A stretch of DNA of 64,000 nt from Pseudomonas mosselii. Lineage in GTDB: Bacteria; Pseudomonadota; Gammaproteobacteria; Pseudomonadales; Pseudomonadaceae. The stretch is from the NCBI RefSeq assembly GCF_003205295.1, contig NZ_QJRP01000009.1, positions 124,001 through 188,000 on the forward strand, in the 5' to 3' direction. A program made the translations under genes and the position numbers. The stretch's first letter is position 1. Every line of letters begins with the position of its first letter. Under the pieces are notes generated by a model. That model worked only from the letters and a program-made list of their open reading frames with translations, ran no database searches and was not told where the DNA came from. This document shows positions 25,886 through 34,543 of the stretch, piece after piece.

Positions 25886-26791
25886 ATGTCGAGCCATACC
25901 AAGAACACCACCGTCTACGCCTCTGCGGTCATGCTCAAGCTATCGCAGAGCCTGAGCGAACTGCCGCCGTCCCTGCGCAAGGTCGCCGACTACATCCTGC
26001 GCCATCCGCTGAAGGCCGCGACCCTGACCATCGAGGAGATGGCCCAGGCCACCGCCACCTCGCCGGCCGCGGTCAACCGCCTGGCCAAGGCCCTGGACCT
26101 GGGCGGCTACAGCGGCATGAAGGCCGAGCTGGTGGCGACCCTGCAACAGATGGTCTCGCCGGTGGACAAGCTGCGCAACGAACTGGCCCAGCGCCCGGGG
26201 GGCGACTTCGGCCTGCATGAACAGATCCAGAGCGCCACCAGCAACCTGGCGACCACCGCCAGCAACAACCAGGCCGACGCTTTCGAGGCATTCGTCAGTT
26301 GCCTGCTCGAGGCGCGCAAGGTCTATGTGCTGGGGTTCGGCAACAGTGTCTACCTGGCCGGGCTGGCCGCCTCGACCCTGGTGCCGTTCTGCAAGGACGC
26401 CTGCGCCATCAGCATGGAAGGCGGCAACGAGAACGCTGCCTACCGCCTGGCCGCGATCACCGAACAGGATGTGCTGCTGGCCATCGCCCTGCCGCGCTAC
26501 TCCCAGGACACCCTGCAGCTGTCGCGCTTCGCCCATGAGCGCAAGGCCACCGTGCTGGCCATCACCGACTCCCCGGCCTCGCCGCTGGCGCCGCTGGCCC
26601 GTCACGTGCTGTATGCCCCCGCCGACCATCCGGTGCTGACCAGTTCCAACATCGCCGTGCTGGCATTGATCGAAGGCCTGGTGGCCGGGGTCATGGCGCG
26701 CAACAAGGAGGCGGTGAAACTGGCCACCGAGCTCACCGAAAGCGTGATGTCGTATCTGCATGTGCCGGGTGACAAGTTCACCAGAAAGTAG
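25886..26791 (+). CDS. RpiR/MurR-family transcriptional regulator
   Basis: The product is 301 residues; the ATG at 25886 (MSSHTKNTTVYASAVMLKLSQS) has GGAG eleven bases upstream. The N-terminal HTH_6 domain runs to about residue 80 (LRKVADYILRHPLKAATLTIEEMAQATATSPAAVNRLAKAL). A SIS domain follows (KVYVLGFGNSVYLAGLAASTL...). RpiR proteins usually sense a phosphosugar or amino-acid-like ligand through SIS. As the last gene of the transport operon, it is the probable local regulator, perhaps through the palindrome at 21610. Confidence 0.9.
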   Translation: MSSHTKNTTVYASAVMLKLSQSLSELPPSLRKVADYILRHPLKAATLTIEEMAQATATSPAAVNRLAKALDLGGYSGMKAELVATLQQMVSPVDKLRNELAQRPGGDFGLHEQIQSATSNLATTASNNQADAFEAFVSCLLEARKVYVLGFGNSVYLAGLAASTLVPFCKDACAISMEGGNENAAYRLAAITEQDVLLAIALPRYSQDTLQLSRFAHERKATVLAITDSPASPLAPLARHVLYAPADHPVLTSSNIAVLALIEGLVAGVMARNKEAVKLATELTESVMSYLHVPGDKFTRK

Positions 26792-26824
26792 GTGCGCCAG
26801 ACAGCTGGATAGATCACCGTGAAT

Positions 26825-27757
26825 CTACTCCGCTCCCCCTGAGCAGCCTTCGGCACTCAATCGGGGCAGCAGGTAATCCAGCAACGCCCGTACCTTGGGC
26901 AATCCCTCTCGCTTTTTCAGCCAGACCAGATTCATCGGCAACCCTTGTGAGGTGAGCTGCGGCAAGACCTCGACCAGCGTGCCACACTCGATATGCGTTC
27001 GGGTCAGCCAAGTCGGCAGTTGGCCGATGCCCAGGCCCGCCAGGACCGCGCCGAGCATGCCTTCGCCATCGCCAATGGCCAGGTGTGGCTGGACGATCCG
27101 CTGCCTGATCTCGCCCGGCAACCCACCGCCCAGATACCATGGCGTGACCAGACCTGCGGCCTCGCCATAGCCGATGCACAGGTGGTGCTCCAGGGCCTGC
27201 TCGTCCTGTGGCGTGCCACGCAGCGCCAGGTAGTCGGGCGAGGCGCAGAACGCCAGGCGCTGGGCACCGAAGTATTGGTGCCCCAGGGCCGCGGGCCAGG
27301 CTTGCGCACCGCCGATGCGCACGAGGATGTCCACGCCCTCCTGCACCGGGTCGATGTAGCGGTCGGAAAACGACACATGCGGTTGCAACCGCGGATGCGC
27401 CCGGGTGAACGCCACGATCAGCGGCAGCACATGCAGTCGGCCAAAGGCGGCCGGCAGGTCGATGCGTACCTTGCCGTGGGGGGCGTCGCTCTCGGCGAAG
27501 ATGGCCTGCTCGGCCTCTTCCAGATCGGCCAGCACGCCGGTGCAGGTCTTGTAGAACAGCGCGCCCGCCTCGGTCAGCGACAGCCTGCGGGTGGTGCGGT
27601 TGAACAATCGCGCGCCCAGGCGCGCCTCCAGCCGCGCCACACTCTTGCTCACCGCCGAGCCACTGAGGCTCAGGCGCTCGGCGGCGGCGCTGAAACTGCC
27701 CATTTCGGCCACCGCGACGAAGACGTCGATTCCCTTCAACCGTTCGGATGCGTACAT
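26825..27757 (-). CDS. LysR-family transcriptional regulator
   Basis: The product is 310 residues from the ATG at 27757, chosen because GGAG lies six bases upstream; two earlier in-frame starts lack this. N-terminal HTH: GIDVFVAVAEMGSFSAAAERLSLSGSAVSKSVARLEARLGARLFNRTTRRLSLTEAG, of the CrgA/AaeR-like branch. It is divergent from the MFS exporter at 27902, with 144 bases between, and probably regulates it. Confidence 0.9.
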   Translation of the reverse strand: MYASERLKGIDVFVAVAEMGSFSAAAERLSLSGSAVSKSVARLEARLGARLFNRTTRRLSLTEAGALFYKTCTGVLADLEEAEQAIFAESDAPHGKVRIDLPAAFGRLHVLPLIVAFTRAHPRLQPHVSFSDRYIDPVQEGVDILVRIGGAQAWPAALGHQYFGAQRLAFCASPDYLALRGTPQDEQALEHHLCIGYGEAAGLVTPWYLGGGLPGEIRQRIVQPHLAIGDGEGMLGAVLAGLGIGQLPTWLTRTHIECGTLVEVLPQLTSQGLPMNLVWLKKREGLPKVRALLDYLLPRLSAEGCSGGAE

Positions 27758-27901
27758 CAGCCACTCCATTGATGACGAAAATTCCACTACATGCGGAATT
27801 TATCGCCCAGATCAATCCTGGGTTCTCCAATAGGCTACGGCAAAAAGCAAGGTGGGCCCAAGCGTCTACCTGCCCCCTTCACCTGCCCAGGGACCTGGAC
27901 C

Positions 27902-29125
27902 ATGACCATTGAAACGCAACCTGCACAGCACACGGATACCGGCCGCTTGCTACCGGTGGCCACCGCGGTGTTCCTCGGCCTGATGACCATGGGCATGCCG
28001 CTGGCCAGCGTGCCGCTGTGGGTCCATGGGCAGTTGGGCTACGGGATGCTCATGGTGGGGTGCGTCATGGGCGTCGAGTCGCTGGCCACCCTGCTCACCC
28101 GTCATTTCGCCGGGACCGCCGCCGATCGCCGCGGCCCGAAACGAGCAGTGGTCCTGGGCCTGCTGGGCAGCGTGGTCTCCGGCCTCTGCTACCTGGTGGC
28201 CGCGCAACTGCAGGATGCCCCTGCGGCCAGCCTGGGGGCCATCATCGCCGGGCGGATCGCCATGGGGTTTGCCCAGAGCCTGCTGTTTACCGGTGGCAGT
28301 ACCTGGCCGATCGCCCTGTTCGGCGCAGAGCAGGCCGGCAAGGCGCTGTCCTGGATCGGCATCGCCATGTTCGCCGGCATCGCCTGCGGCGCGGCGTTGG
28401 CGGCGCAGCTGGGTGAAGTCGTAAGCTTTGCCTGGGTGTCGGCGGTGACGGCGATCATTCCGCTGCTCGGCCTGCTCGTTGCACTGCGCACGCCGGCGGC
28501 CCGCCTCGTCCACGCTTCGGGCGCGTCGATGCCCCTGGCGGCGCTGCTGGCCCGGATCTGGCGCCCCGGCCTGGTGTTCGCGCTGGCAACCGTTGGCTAT
28601 GTATCGGTCTCGTCGTTCATCACCCTCACCTACGCGCACCATCAGTGGAACGGCGCCGGCTATGCCCTCGCCGCGTTCGGCGCAGGTTACGTCTGCGCCC
28701 GCCTGTTGCTCGGCGCTCGGGTGGACAGCACCTCGGGGCCGGGCATGGCCTTGTCGATGCTGGCCATCGAAGCCATCGGCCAGTTGCTGCTGTGGCTGGC
28801 GGCGAGCCCCGCCCAGGCGATGCTGGGGGCGGCACTGAGCGGCTTCGGCGTGTCGATGATCTATCCCTTGCTGGCACTGGTGGCGCTGCGTGCGGTGCCA
28901 GTGCACAGCCTGGGACTGGCCATCGGTTTCTATGACGCCTGCTTCGATATTTCCATCAGCCTGACGGCACCGCTGGCCGGTCTGCTCGCCCGCCAGCAGG
29001 AAGTGCCCGTGGTGTTCCTGATCGGCGCGCTGGCCTCGCTGGTGGCGATGCTGGCCGTGCTTTACGCCTATCGTCACGTGGTCGATGGTCCCCGGGGCAG
29101 TTGCTCGCGCAACCACCCGGCTTGA
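27902..29125 (+). CDS. MFS transporter (YhhS/arabinose-efflux-like)
   Basis: The product is 407 residues with twelve predicted helices. After a short N-terminal tail come VATAVFLGLMTMGMPLASVPLWVH and the A-loop motif GTAADRRGPKRAVV between helices 2 and 3. It resembles the YhhS/YfcJ group of drug or sugar efflux proteins. AGGGA lies upstream of the ATG at 27902. The divergent LysR gene suggests inducible expression. The substrate is unknown. Confidence 0.88.
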   Translation: MTIETQPAQHTDTGRLLPVATAVFLGLMTMGMPLASVPLWVHGQLGYGMLMVGCVMGVESLATLLTRHFAGTAADRRGPKRAVVLGLLGSVVSGLCYLVAAQLQDAPAASLGAIIAGRIAMGFAQSLLFTGGSTWPIALFGAEQAGKALSWIGIAMFAGIACGAALAAQLGEVVSFAWVSAVTAIIPLLGLLVALRTPAARLVHASGASMPLAALLARIWRPGLVFALATVGYVSVSSFITLTYAHHQWNGAGYALAAFGAGYVCARLLLGARVDSTSGPGMALSMLAIEAIGQLLLWLAASPAQAMLGAALSGFGVSMIYPLLALVALRAVPVHSLGLAIGFYDACFDISISLTAPLAGLLARQQEVPVVFLIGALASLVAMLAVLYAYRHVVDGPRGSCSRNHPA

Positions 29126-29218
29126 ACCCTCTACTGCCACTCGCTGGACAGATCGGGAGACATTACACCCCCAGGCCGCGATATCGGTGGAGAAACGGAT
29201 TTACCCATGACGCGCCCG

Positions 29219-29250
29219 GCTTCGCGGGAAACCCGCTTCTACAGATCTGC
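29219..29250. repeat. Degenerate REP element
   Basis: A segment near CTTCGCGGGAAACCCGCTTCTACAG looks like a decayed Pseudomonas REP (consensus like cgcgggtaaacccgctcctacag). It sits between the convergent MFS and katB genes and still folds into a short stem, so it may also end transcripts. Confidence 0.5.
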
Positions 29251-29255
29251 GCCGT

Positions 29256-30797
29256 TCAGTCCTTGAGCTTCGCCGCCAACTGCCGGACCCGCTCGAGATC
29301 GGCCCTGGCCACCTTGGCCAGGCCGGTGCCGTAGTCCGCATCCGCCTTGTAGAAGAACGACAGCATGATGTAGCGGCTTTCCTCGTCCGCCGTCGCCAGG
29401 GCCTGGCCGAGGCTGTTGATCAGGTCGGTCTGGTCCTTCTTGCCGTAGGAACGGAACAGCTCGCCCGCCTGTTTGAAATTCTGCTCGCGCTGGATCTTCG
29501 CCTGCTGGGTACTGCCGGCCAGCGCTGTCTGCACATAACGCGCGTCGGCCTGCTCGTCACGCGGTTGGCGGCGGCTCGGCTGGTAGTTCACGCCGCTGTC
29601 GGTGTGCCCGGCGTTCATCGCGCCATCCTGGTTGACGGTGTTGACCTCGGCACGCGGGCGGTTCACCGGCAGGCTCAGGCCATTGGCGCCGACCCGGTAC
29701 ATCTGGGTATCGGCGTAGGCGAACAGGCGCCCCTGGAGCAGACGGTCCTCGGAGGGCTCGATACCCGGTACCAGGTTCGACGGTGCCATGGCCACCTGCT
29801 CGGTCTCCTGGAAGAAGTTGTCGACATTGCGCTCGAGTACCATCTGGCCGATCTTGCGCTCCGGCACGTCAGGCCAGATCTTGGTCGCGTCCAGCGGGTC
29901 GAAGTCGAACTTCGCCAGCTCCTCAGGCTTGAGCACCTGGATGTACAGGTCCCATTTCGGCAGCTTGCCCTGGCTGATCGCGCTGACCAGGTCGTGGGTC
30001 ATATGGCTATAGTCGCGGCCCTGGACCTGGGCGACCTGTTTCGGGTCGAGGTTCTTCTGCCCTTGCAGGCTCTTCCAGTGGAACTTCACGTAGTGCACCT
30101 GGCCCTTGGCGTTGACCAGCTTGTAGGCGTGCACGCTGTTGCCGTCCATCTCACGGTAGCTGGCCGGCGTGCCTTCGTTGGAGTACAGCAGGGTCAAGGT
30201 GCGGGTGGCTTCCGGTACATGGGAGAAGAAATCGAAGCGGCGCGAATCGTCATCGAGGTTGCTGCGCGGGTCCGGCTTGAAGGCGTGGACCATGTCCGGG
30301 AACTTGATCGCGTCGCGAATGAAGAAAGTCGGGAAATTGTTGCCGACCAGGTCCCAGTTGCCGTCGGCGGTGTAGAACTTGGTGGCAAAGCCGCGCGGGT
30401 CACGCAGGGTTTCCGGCGAGTGATTGCCGTGCACCACCGAGGAAAAGCGCACGAACACCGGGGTCTTCTCGCCGGGGCGGAACACCTTGGCCATGCTCAG
30501 GTCGCTGATGTCGGCACTGGCGGTGAACTGGCCATGGGCGCCGGTGCCGCGGGCGTGCACCACGCGCTCGGGGATGCGTTCACGGTCGAAACGCTGCAGC
30601 TTCTGCAGCAGCTGCACGTCCTGCAGCAGCACCGAGCCGTTGGGGCCGGCGGTTTGCGAGTTCTGGTTGTCGCCCACCGGCGCGCCGTTGTCACGGGTCA
30701 GGGTGGCGCCCTGCACGGACAGCGACAGCAGACTGGCGGCGAGACTGCCCGCCACCAGCAGGCGACCGGGTTGGAACAGCTTGAGCAAAGGGATCAT
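29256..30797 (-). CDS. katB: Periplasmic catalase KatB
   Basis: The product is a 513-residue monofunctional haem catalase, which breaks hydrogen peroxide into water and oxygen. A signal peptide precedes the catalase domain (FQPGRLLVAGSLAASLLSLSVQG). Catalytic and haem residues are in place: VVHARGTGAHG (distal His), VGNNFPTFFIRDAIKFPDMVH (Asn) and RLFAYADTQMYRVG (proximal Tyr). The start has TTAGGAG five bases upstream. The sequence closely follows P. aeruginosa KatB as I recall it. OxyR control is known for katB in that species; no certain OxyR box was identified here. Confidence 0.93.
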   Translation of the reverse strand: MIPLLKLFQPGRLLVAGSLAASLLSLSVQGATLTRDNGAPVGDNQNSQTAGPNGSVLLQDVQLLQKLQRFDRERIPERVVHARGTGAHGQFTASADISDLSMAKVFRPGEKTPVFVRFSSVVHGNHSPETLRDPRGFATKFYTADGNWDLVGNNFPTFFIRDAIKFPDMVHAFKPDPRSNLDDDSRRFDFFSHVPEATRTLTLLYSNEGTPASYREMDGNSVHAYKLVNAKGQVHYVKFHWKSLQGQKNLDPKQVAQVQGRDYSHMTHDLVSAISQGKLPKWDLYIQVLKPEELAKFDFDPLDATKIWPDVPERKIGQMVLERNVDNFFQETEQVAMAPSNLVPGIEPSEDRLLQGRLFAYADTQMYRVGANGLSLPVNRPRAEVNTVNQDGAMNAGHTDSGVNYQPSRRQPRDEQADARYVQTALAGSTQQAKIQREQNFKQAGELFRSYGKKDQTDLINSLGQALATADEESRYIMLSFFYKADADYGTGLAKVARADLERVRQLAAKLKD

Positions 30798-30952
30798 GGG
30801 TACTCCTAAGGGTTCTTTTCAGGCGTCTTGATGCGCCTCGAAAAGGGTAAGTAGCCCGTGACCGATCCCTAAATTGATCCTGCTCATCAGTGCAATTGGT
30901 AATTTTAATCCTGTTTTTTATTCATGAATGTTATAGGAAGGCCCAGGTGTCA

Positions 30953-31366
30953 CTAGAAGTCCACCTTGCCGCGCCCCGCCTTGATCGTGCCGCGCCTGGA
31001 CTTCGAGTCGAGGCGGCGGGTCTTTGAACCGAGGGTCGGCTTGGTCGGCCGGCGCTTCTTCTCGACCTTGCCGGCACCGATGATCAGCTCGGCCAGACGT
31101 TCCAGTGCGTCCATGCGGTTCTGCTCCTGGGTGCGGTACTGCTGGGCCTTGATGATCACCACGCCGTCGGCGGTGATGCGACTGTCGCGCAATGCCAGCA
31201 GCCGCTCCTTGTAGAACGCGGGCAGCGACGAGGCCGGTATGTCGAAGCGCAGGTGCACGGCGCTGGAGACCTTGTTGACGTTCTGCCCCCCGGCGCCCTG
31301 GGCGCGGATGTAGGTCAGTTCGATCTCGGCATCCGGCAGATGCACGTTGTTGGAGATGCTCAGCAT
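30953..31366 (-). CDS. arfB: Ribosome rescue factor ArfB (YaeJ)
   Basis: The product is a 137-residue class-I release-factor-like peptidyl-tRNA hydrolase. The catalytic GGQ lies at residues 26-28 (RAQGAGGQNVNKVSSAVHLRFD). The C-terminal tail is long, basic and Arg/Lys-rich (KKRRPTKPT...SKTRRLDSKSRRGTIK), as in ArfB, where it probes the empty mRNA channel of a stalled ribosome. Length matches E. coli YaeJ. It appears to be a single-gene unit. Confidence 0.95.
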   Translation of the reverse strand: MLSISNNVHLPDAEIELTYIRAQGAGGQNVNKVSSAVHLRFDIPASSLPAFYKERLLALRDSRITADGVVIIKAQQYRTQEQNRMDALERLAELIIGAGKVEKKRRPTKPTLGSKTRRLDSKSRRGTIKAGRGKVDF

Positions 31367-31422
31367 GGTGCGCCTCTTGTGATAGCGCGGCCATTATCGC
31401 ATCTCCTTGGCGCCCTGGGGTG

Positions 31423-32649
31423 TCAGGCCTGCGCCATGCGCCGCCGGTACTGCCTGGCGCGCACGGCGTCGGTGCATTGCTGGCGCAGCAGCGCCCACCA
31501 GGGCGCCACCTGCGGATCGGGCGCCTTGGCTTCGCTCAGCCTGCGCAGCTGGAACTTGACCATGGCCATGTTGCCCAGCGAGGCCAGCGCCTTGTTCTTC
31601 CAGGTGATCGGGCGCAGTTCCGGCACCGCCTCCTCCCCCGCCTGCCAGTCACGGGGCAAGGCCGGTGCGATGGCCAGGGCGGTGCCGATGCCGACCATCT
31701 CGACGCCGCTCTGCACCACTTGCTCGGCGACCGGTCGACGGCGGATGCCGCCGGTGACCATCACCGGCATCTTCGCCACCGTGCGGATGTCCCGGGCGAA
31801 CTCCAGGAAGTACGCTTCGCGCGCCAGCGTGCGGCCATCCCGGGCCTGGCCCTGCATCGCCGGGGCCTCGTAGCTGCCACCGGACAGTTCCACCAGGTCG
31901 ACCGCCAGCTCATTGAGCAGGCGCACCACCTGCCGGGCATCGTCAGCGCTGAAGCCGCCGCGCTGGAAGTCCGCCGAGTTGAGCTTGACCGCCACGGCGA
32001 AACCGGGCGACACCGCTGCGCGCACCGCCTTGACCACCTCCAGCAGCAGTCGCGCACGATTTTCCAAGGTGCCGCCCCACTGGTCGGTGCGCTGGTTGCT
32101 CAGGGGCGAAAGGAACTGGCTGAGCAGGTAGCCATGGGCCGCGTGGATTTCCACCCCACTGAAGCCCGCCTGCTCCCCCAGCCGCGCGGTGTTGGCGAAG
32201 CGCCGGATCACATCATCGATCACCTCGTGGGTCATCGCCCGCGGGGTGGAGAAATGCCTGGACATGTTGCCCAGGTCCAACGCCACGGCCGAGGGGGCCC
32301 AGGTTTCCTGCCCGAGGCTCGCGGGCATCTGCCGGCCGGGGTGGTTGATCTGCAGCCAGAACTGCGCCCCCTTCGCGCGGCCGATGGCGGCCCACTGGCG
32401 AAAGCGCTCAAGGTGCCGGTCATCCTCCAGCACCACGCCGCCGGGTCCGGTCATGGCGCGCTGGTCGACCATGACGTTGCCGCTGATGAGCAGACCGGCG
32501 CCGCCCTGCGCCCAGGTCTGGTACAGGCGCATCAGCCGATCCGAAGGTGCATGGTCGGCATCGGCCATGTTTTCCTCCATGGCGGCCTTGGCGATGCGGT
32601 TGGGGACGACCGCGCCATTGGGCAGGGTCAGGGAGGAGAACACGTCCAT
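31423..32649 (-). CDS. Old Yellow Enzyme-family NADH:flavin oxidoreductase
   Basis: The product is 408 residues. The ATG at 32649 (MDVFSSLTLPNGAVVPNRIAKAAMEENM) has GAGG upstream; the longer open frame lacks a start context. An FMN-binding TIM barrel is evident: QINHPGRQ, SGVEIHAAHGYLLSQFLSP, RTDQWGGTLENR, KLNSADF, MVTGGIR. These enzymes reduce activated C=C bonds with NAD(P)H. Its promoter has the 19-bp spacer and dyad of a MerR-controlled gene. A matching promoter lies beside the merR gene at 33986, which suggests induction by an electrophile (inference). Confidence 0.9.
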   Translation of the reverse strand: MDVFSSLTLPNGAVVPNRIAKAAMEENMADADHAPSDRLMRLYQTWAQGGAGLLISGNVMVDQRAMTGPGGVVLEDDRHLERFRQWAAIGRAKGAQFWLQINHPGRQMPASLGQETWAPSAVALDLGNMSRHFSTPRAMTHEVIDDVIRRFANTARLGEQAGFSGVEIHAAHGYLLSQFLSPLSNQRTDQWGGTLENRARLLLEVVKAVRAAVSPGFAVAVKLNSADFQRGGFSADDARQVVRLLNELAVDLVELSGGSYEAPAMQGQARDGRTLAREAYFLEFARDIRTVAKMPVMVTGGIRRRPVAEQVVQSGVEMVGIGTALAIAPALPRDWQAGEEAVPELRPITWKNKALASLGNMAMVKFQLRRLSEAKAPDPQVAPWWALLRQQCTDAVRARQYRRRMAQA

Positions 32650-32681
32650 CGGCAATACCTCGAAAAAGTGGCGTGCCGCAG

Positions 32682-32712
32682 ACGTTAGCCTTGAAGTCAG
32701 CTTTAAGGTCAA
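32682..32712 (-). promoter_or_regulatory. MerR-type promoter/operator of the Old Yellow Enzyme gene
   Basis: On the minus strand TTGACC (-35, 32712-32707) and TAACGT (-10, 32687-32682) are exactly 19 bases apart, the over-long spacing typical of MerR-family targets. The spacer holds a dyad, CCTTAAAGCTGACTTCAAGG. A second site of the same design lies at 34447-34477. Confidence 0.65.
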
Positions 32713-32818
32713 GCCCTGGGTTGGCGAAAATTTGATCATTGACTCTCAAGTTGGGTTGAACGTTAGGGTGGTTGCGCAGCGACTGCCCCTACGTCATCCA
32801 CCCCGGAGATACCGCCCC

Positions 32819-33814
32819 GTGAAACTCGCAAGCGCAACCGCCTTGGCCGGCGCCCTGCTGATGCCCGCCACCCACGCCGCCAATGGCCTCCCTGAACACG
32901 CCGAAACCACGCAGATCGACATCGCCGGGCTCTCGGTGCCGGTGCTCAAGGGCGGGCTGTACGACCGTTACCGTTCCAACCCGCCGCTGGCCGTGATCCA
33001 GGCCGAGGCACCGGGCATCGACCTGAGCTGGTTCAAGGGCCTGGAGAAGACCCGGGTCGACATGGGCTTTACCTCCTATTCACCAAACTTCTACTACAGC
33101 AACAGCCGCTTCACCGCCGTCTACACCGCCGACCTCGACCGCCTGCGCGCCCTGATGCCCGCCGCAGTGCTCGAGCAGGTGCAACCGTTGCAGGTCTGGC
33201 CGGGCCGCGGGCTGGTGGCGTTTACCGCCTACACCTACGACTACTGCGACAACGACAGCTACAACGAGATCGCCCTGTCGATCATCACCAGCAAGCCCGG
33301 CAAGGCGAATCTCGGGCCCTTCTCCCTGGTCGGCCAGTCGATGGCCAAGGACTTCTGGGGTTATGTGCTCAAGCTGCCGGTCAATACCGAGCTGGCGCGG
33401 GTGCGCGGCGTGGTGGGCTACAACCTGCCCAAGTGGCTCACCGCGATCGACCGCCGCGAGGATGCGCGGGCGGTGACCTACGACATCGGCGATGCGCAGA
33501 GCGGCAAGGTGGATGTGATCTTCAGGGCGAAGAAGCTCGAGGGGCTGTCCGATGAGCCGGGCCTGGTGACCAACAGTTTCACCAACCTCGACCACAAGGG
33601 GCAGCTGGCCTACGGCTACGCCACCTCGCGCCAGACCCAGCACGCCTCGAGCATGAGCCAGGATTCGGCGCAGCTGGTGCTGGGGGATGGCGAGCTGTCG
33701 CGCTATATCCGCGATCTGCAGCTGGGGCGGATGGTCAAGTACGAGTATGTGCCTGCGTTCCAGAGCGCGCTGTATGCGCCCCGGCCGCTGGCGGCGCTGG
33801 CCGCGGGCGAATGA
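32819..33814 (+). CDS. Exported acetoacetate-decarboxylase-like protein
   Basis: The product is 331 residues with a GTG start at 32819 and GGAG upstream. Residues 1-20 (VKLASATALAGALLMPATHAA) look like a signal peptide, unusual for this family. The body resembles the ADC fold: FTAVYTADLDRLRALMPAAVL, GRGLVAFTAYTYDYCDNDSYNEIALSI, SKPGKANLGPF, and ELARVRGVVGYNLPKWL. Whether the Schiff-base Lys of true acetoacetate decarboxylase is present could not be settled. It is divergent from the Old Yellow Enzyme gene. The substrate is unknown. Confidence 0.7.
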   Translation: MKLASATALAGALLMPATHAANGLPEHAETTQIDIAGLSVPVLKGGLYDRYRSNPPLAVIQAEAPGIDLSWFKGLEKTRVDMGFTSYSPNFYYSNSRFTAVYTADLDRLRALMPAAVLEQVQPLQVWPGRGLVAFTAYTYDYCDNDSYNEIALSIITSKPGKANLGPFSLVGQSMAKDFWGYVLKLPVNTELARVRGVVGYNLPKWLTAIDRREDARAVTYDIGDAQSGKVDVIFRAKKLEGLSDEPGLVTNSFTNLDHKGQLAYGYATSRQTQHASSMSQDSAQLVLGDGELSRYIRDLQLGRMVKYEYVPAFQSALYAPRPLAALAAGE

Positions 33815-33818
33815 GAGA

Positions 33819-33939
33819 CCCTGTGGGAGTGGCCTTGCGTCGCGAAAGGGGCGCGAAGCGGCCCCAGATTTCGAGCCACCATCGAAATTGCCAGGGTTGC
33901 TGCGCAGCCCTTTCGCGACGCAAGGCCGCTCCCACAGGG
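33819..33939. repeat. REPIN (inverted pair of REP elements)
   Basis: Arms at 33819-33850 and 33908-33939 are near-perfect inverted copies (one mismatch in the GGAGTGG/GGAGCGG part) of the REP GGGAGCGGCCTTGCGTCGCG type. It lies just after the ADC-like gene and before the convergent merR gene. Confidence 0.9.
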
Positions 33940-33985
33940 GCCAGTTTCCTGCGCAACAACGCGGTCCGAAGGGCTGGGTGATTTC

Positions 33986-34426
33986 CTACAAGTCAGTGGC
34001 CCGCCGCGCCTTGCCCTGGGCAAGCTCCTCGCGAAGCCGCTCCAGCACCCGTTGCGAGTTGTCCACGCAGGGCATGCCCTCGGGCTTGTTTTCGATCCCC
34101 TCGATCACCAGCAGCAACTGCGCCTTGTTGCGCGCCAGGCGCTCCTGCAGCTGCTCGATCTCCTCGACCTTGCGCTTGAGCCCGCCGAGCAGTTCGTCAT
34201 GCTGCCAGCCCTTGGCCTTGGCCGGCAGCAACTGGCGAATTTCCTCCAGCGAAAATCCCGCAGCCTGGGCGTTGGTGATCATTTCCAGCACCCACACCGC
34301 GTCGGCGTCATAGTCGCGGTAGCCGTTGGCCTTGCGTTCTACCGAGGTGATCAGCCCGCTGGCCTCGTAGAAACGGATGCGCGACGCGGCCAGCCCGGTC
34401 AGTCTGGCCAACTCTCCTATTCTCAT
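33986..34426 (-). CDS. MerR-family transcriptional regulator
   Basis: The product is 146 residues from the ATG at 34426 (MRIGELARLTGLAASRIRFYEASGLI). It has a winged-helix MerR head, then a coiled coil (DELLGGLKRKVEEIEQLQERLARNKAQLLLVIEGIE). A single Cys (MPCVDN) lies near residue 123. There is no metal-binding loop like that of CueR or MerR, so an organic or electrophile signal is more likely (inference). It is divergent from the hydrolase at 34544, whose promoter carries a 19-bp spacer and dyad. Confidence 0.9.
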   Translation of the reverse strand: MRIGELARLTGLAASRIRFYEASGLITSVERKANGYRDYDADAVWVLEMITNAQAAGFSLEEIRQLLPAKAKGWQHDELLGGLKRKVEEIEQLQERLARNKAQLLLVIEGIENKPEGMPCVDNSQRVLERLREELAQGKARRATDL

Positions 34427-34446
34427 GCGGCACCTTTGAAATTGCA

Positions 34447-34477
34447 TTGACCTTCAAGCGCACTTTAATCCTAGAGT
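34447..34477 (+). promoter_or_regulatory. MerR-type promoter/operator of the hydrolase gene
   Basis: TTGACC (34447-34452) and TAGAGT (34472-34477) are 19 bases apart with a dyad CTTCAAGCGCACTTTAAT in the spacer. It reads toward the hydrolase at 34544 and abuts the merR gene. The half-sites resemble those at 32682-32712. Confidence 0.65.
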
Positions 34478-34543
34478 TGTCCGGTGGCCAAGTGAACTGT
34501 CACCGGCCTGCCCGCTCCACACCCTAGAAACAGGAGACGCGAA

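Noticed and set aside
30798..30952. OxyR box before katB
   Set aside because: The region is AT-rich with loose GAT/ATC half-sites, but no arrangement fits the ATAG-N7-CTAT pattern well enough.
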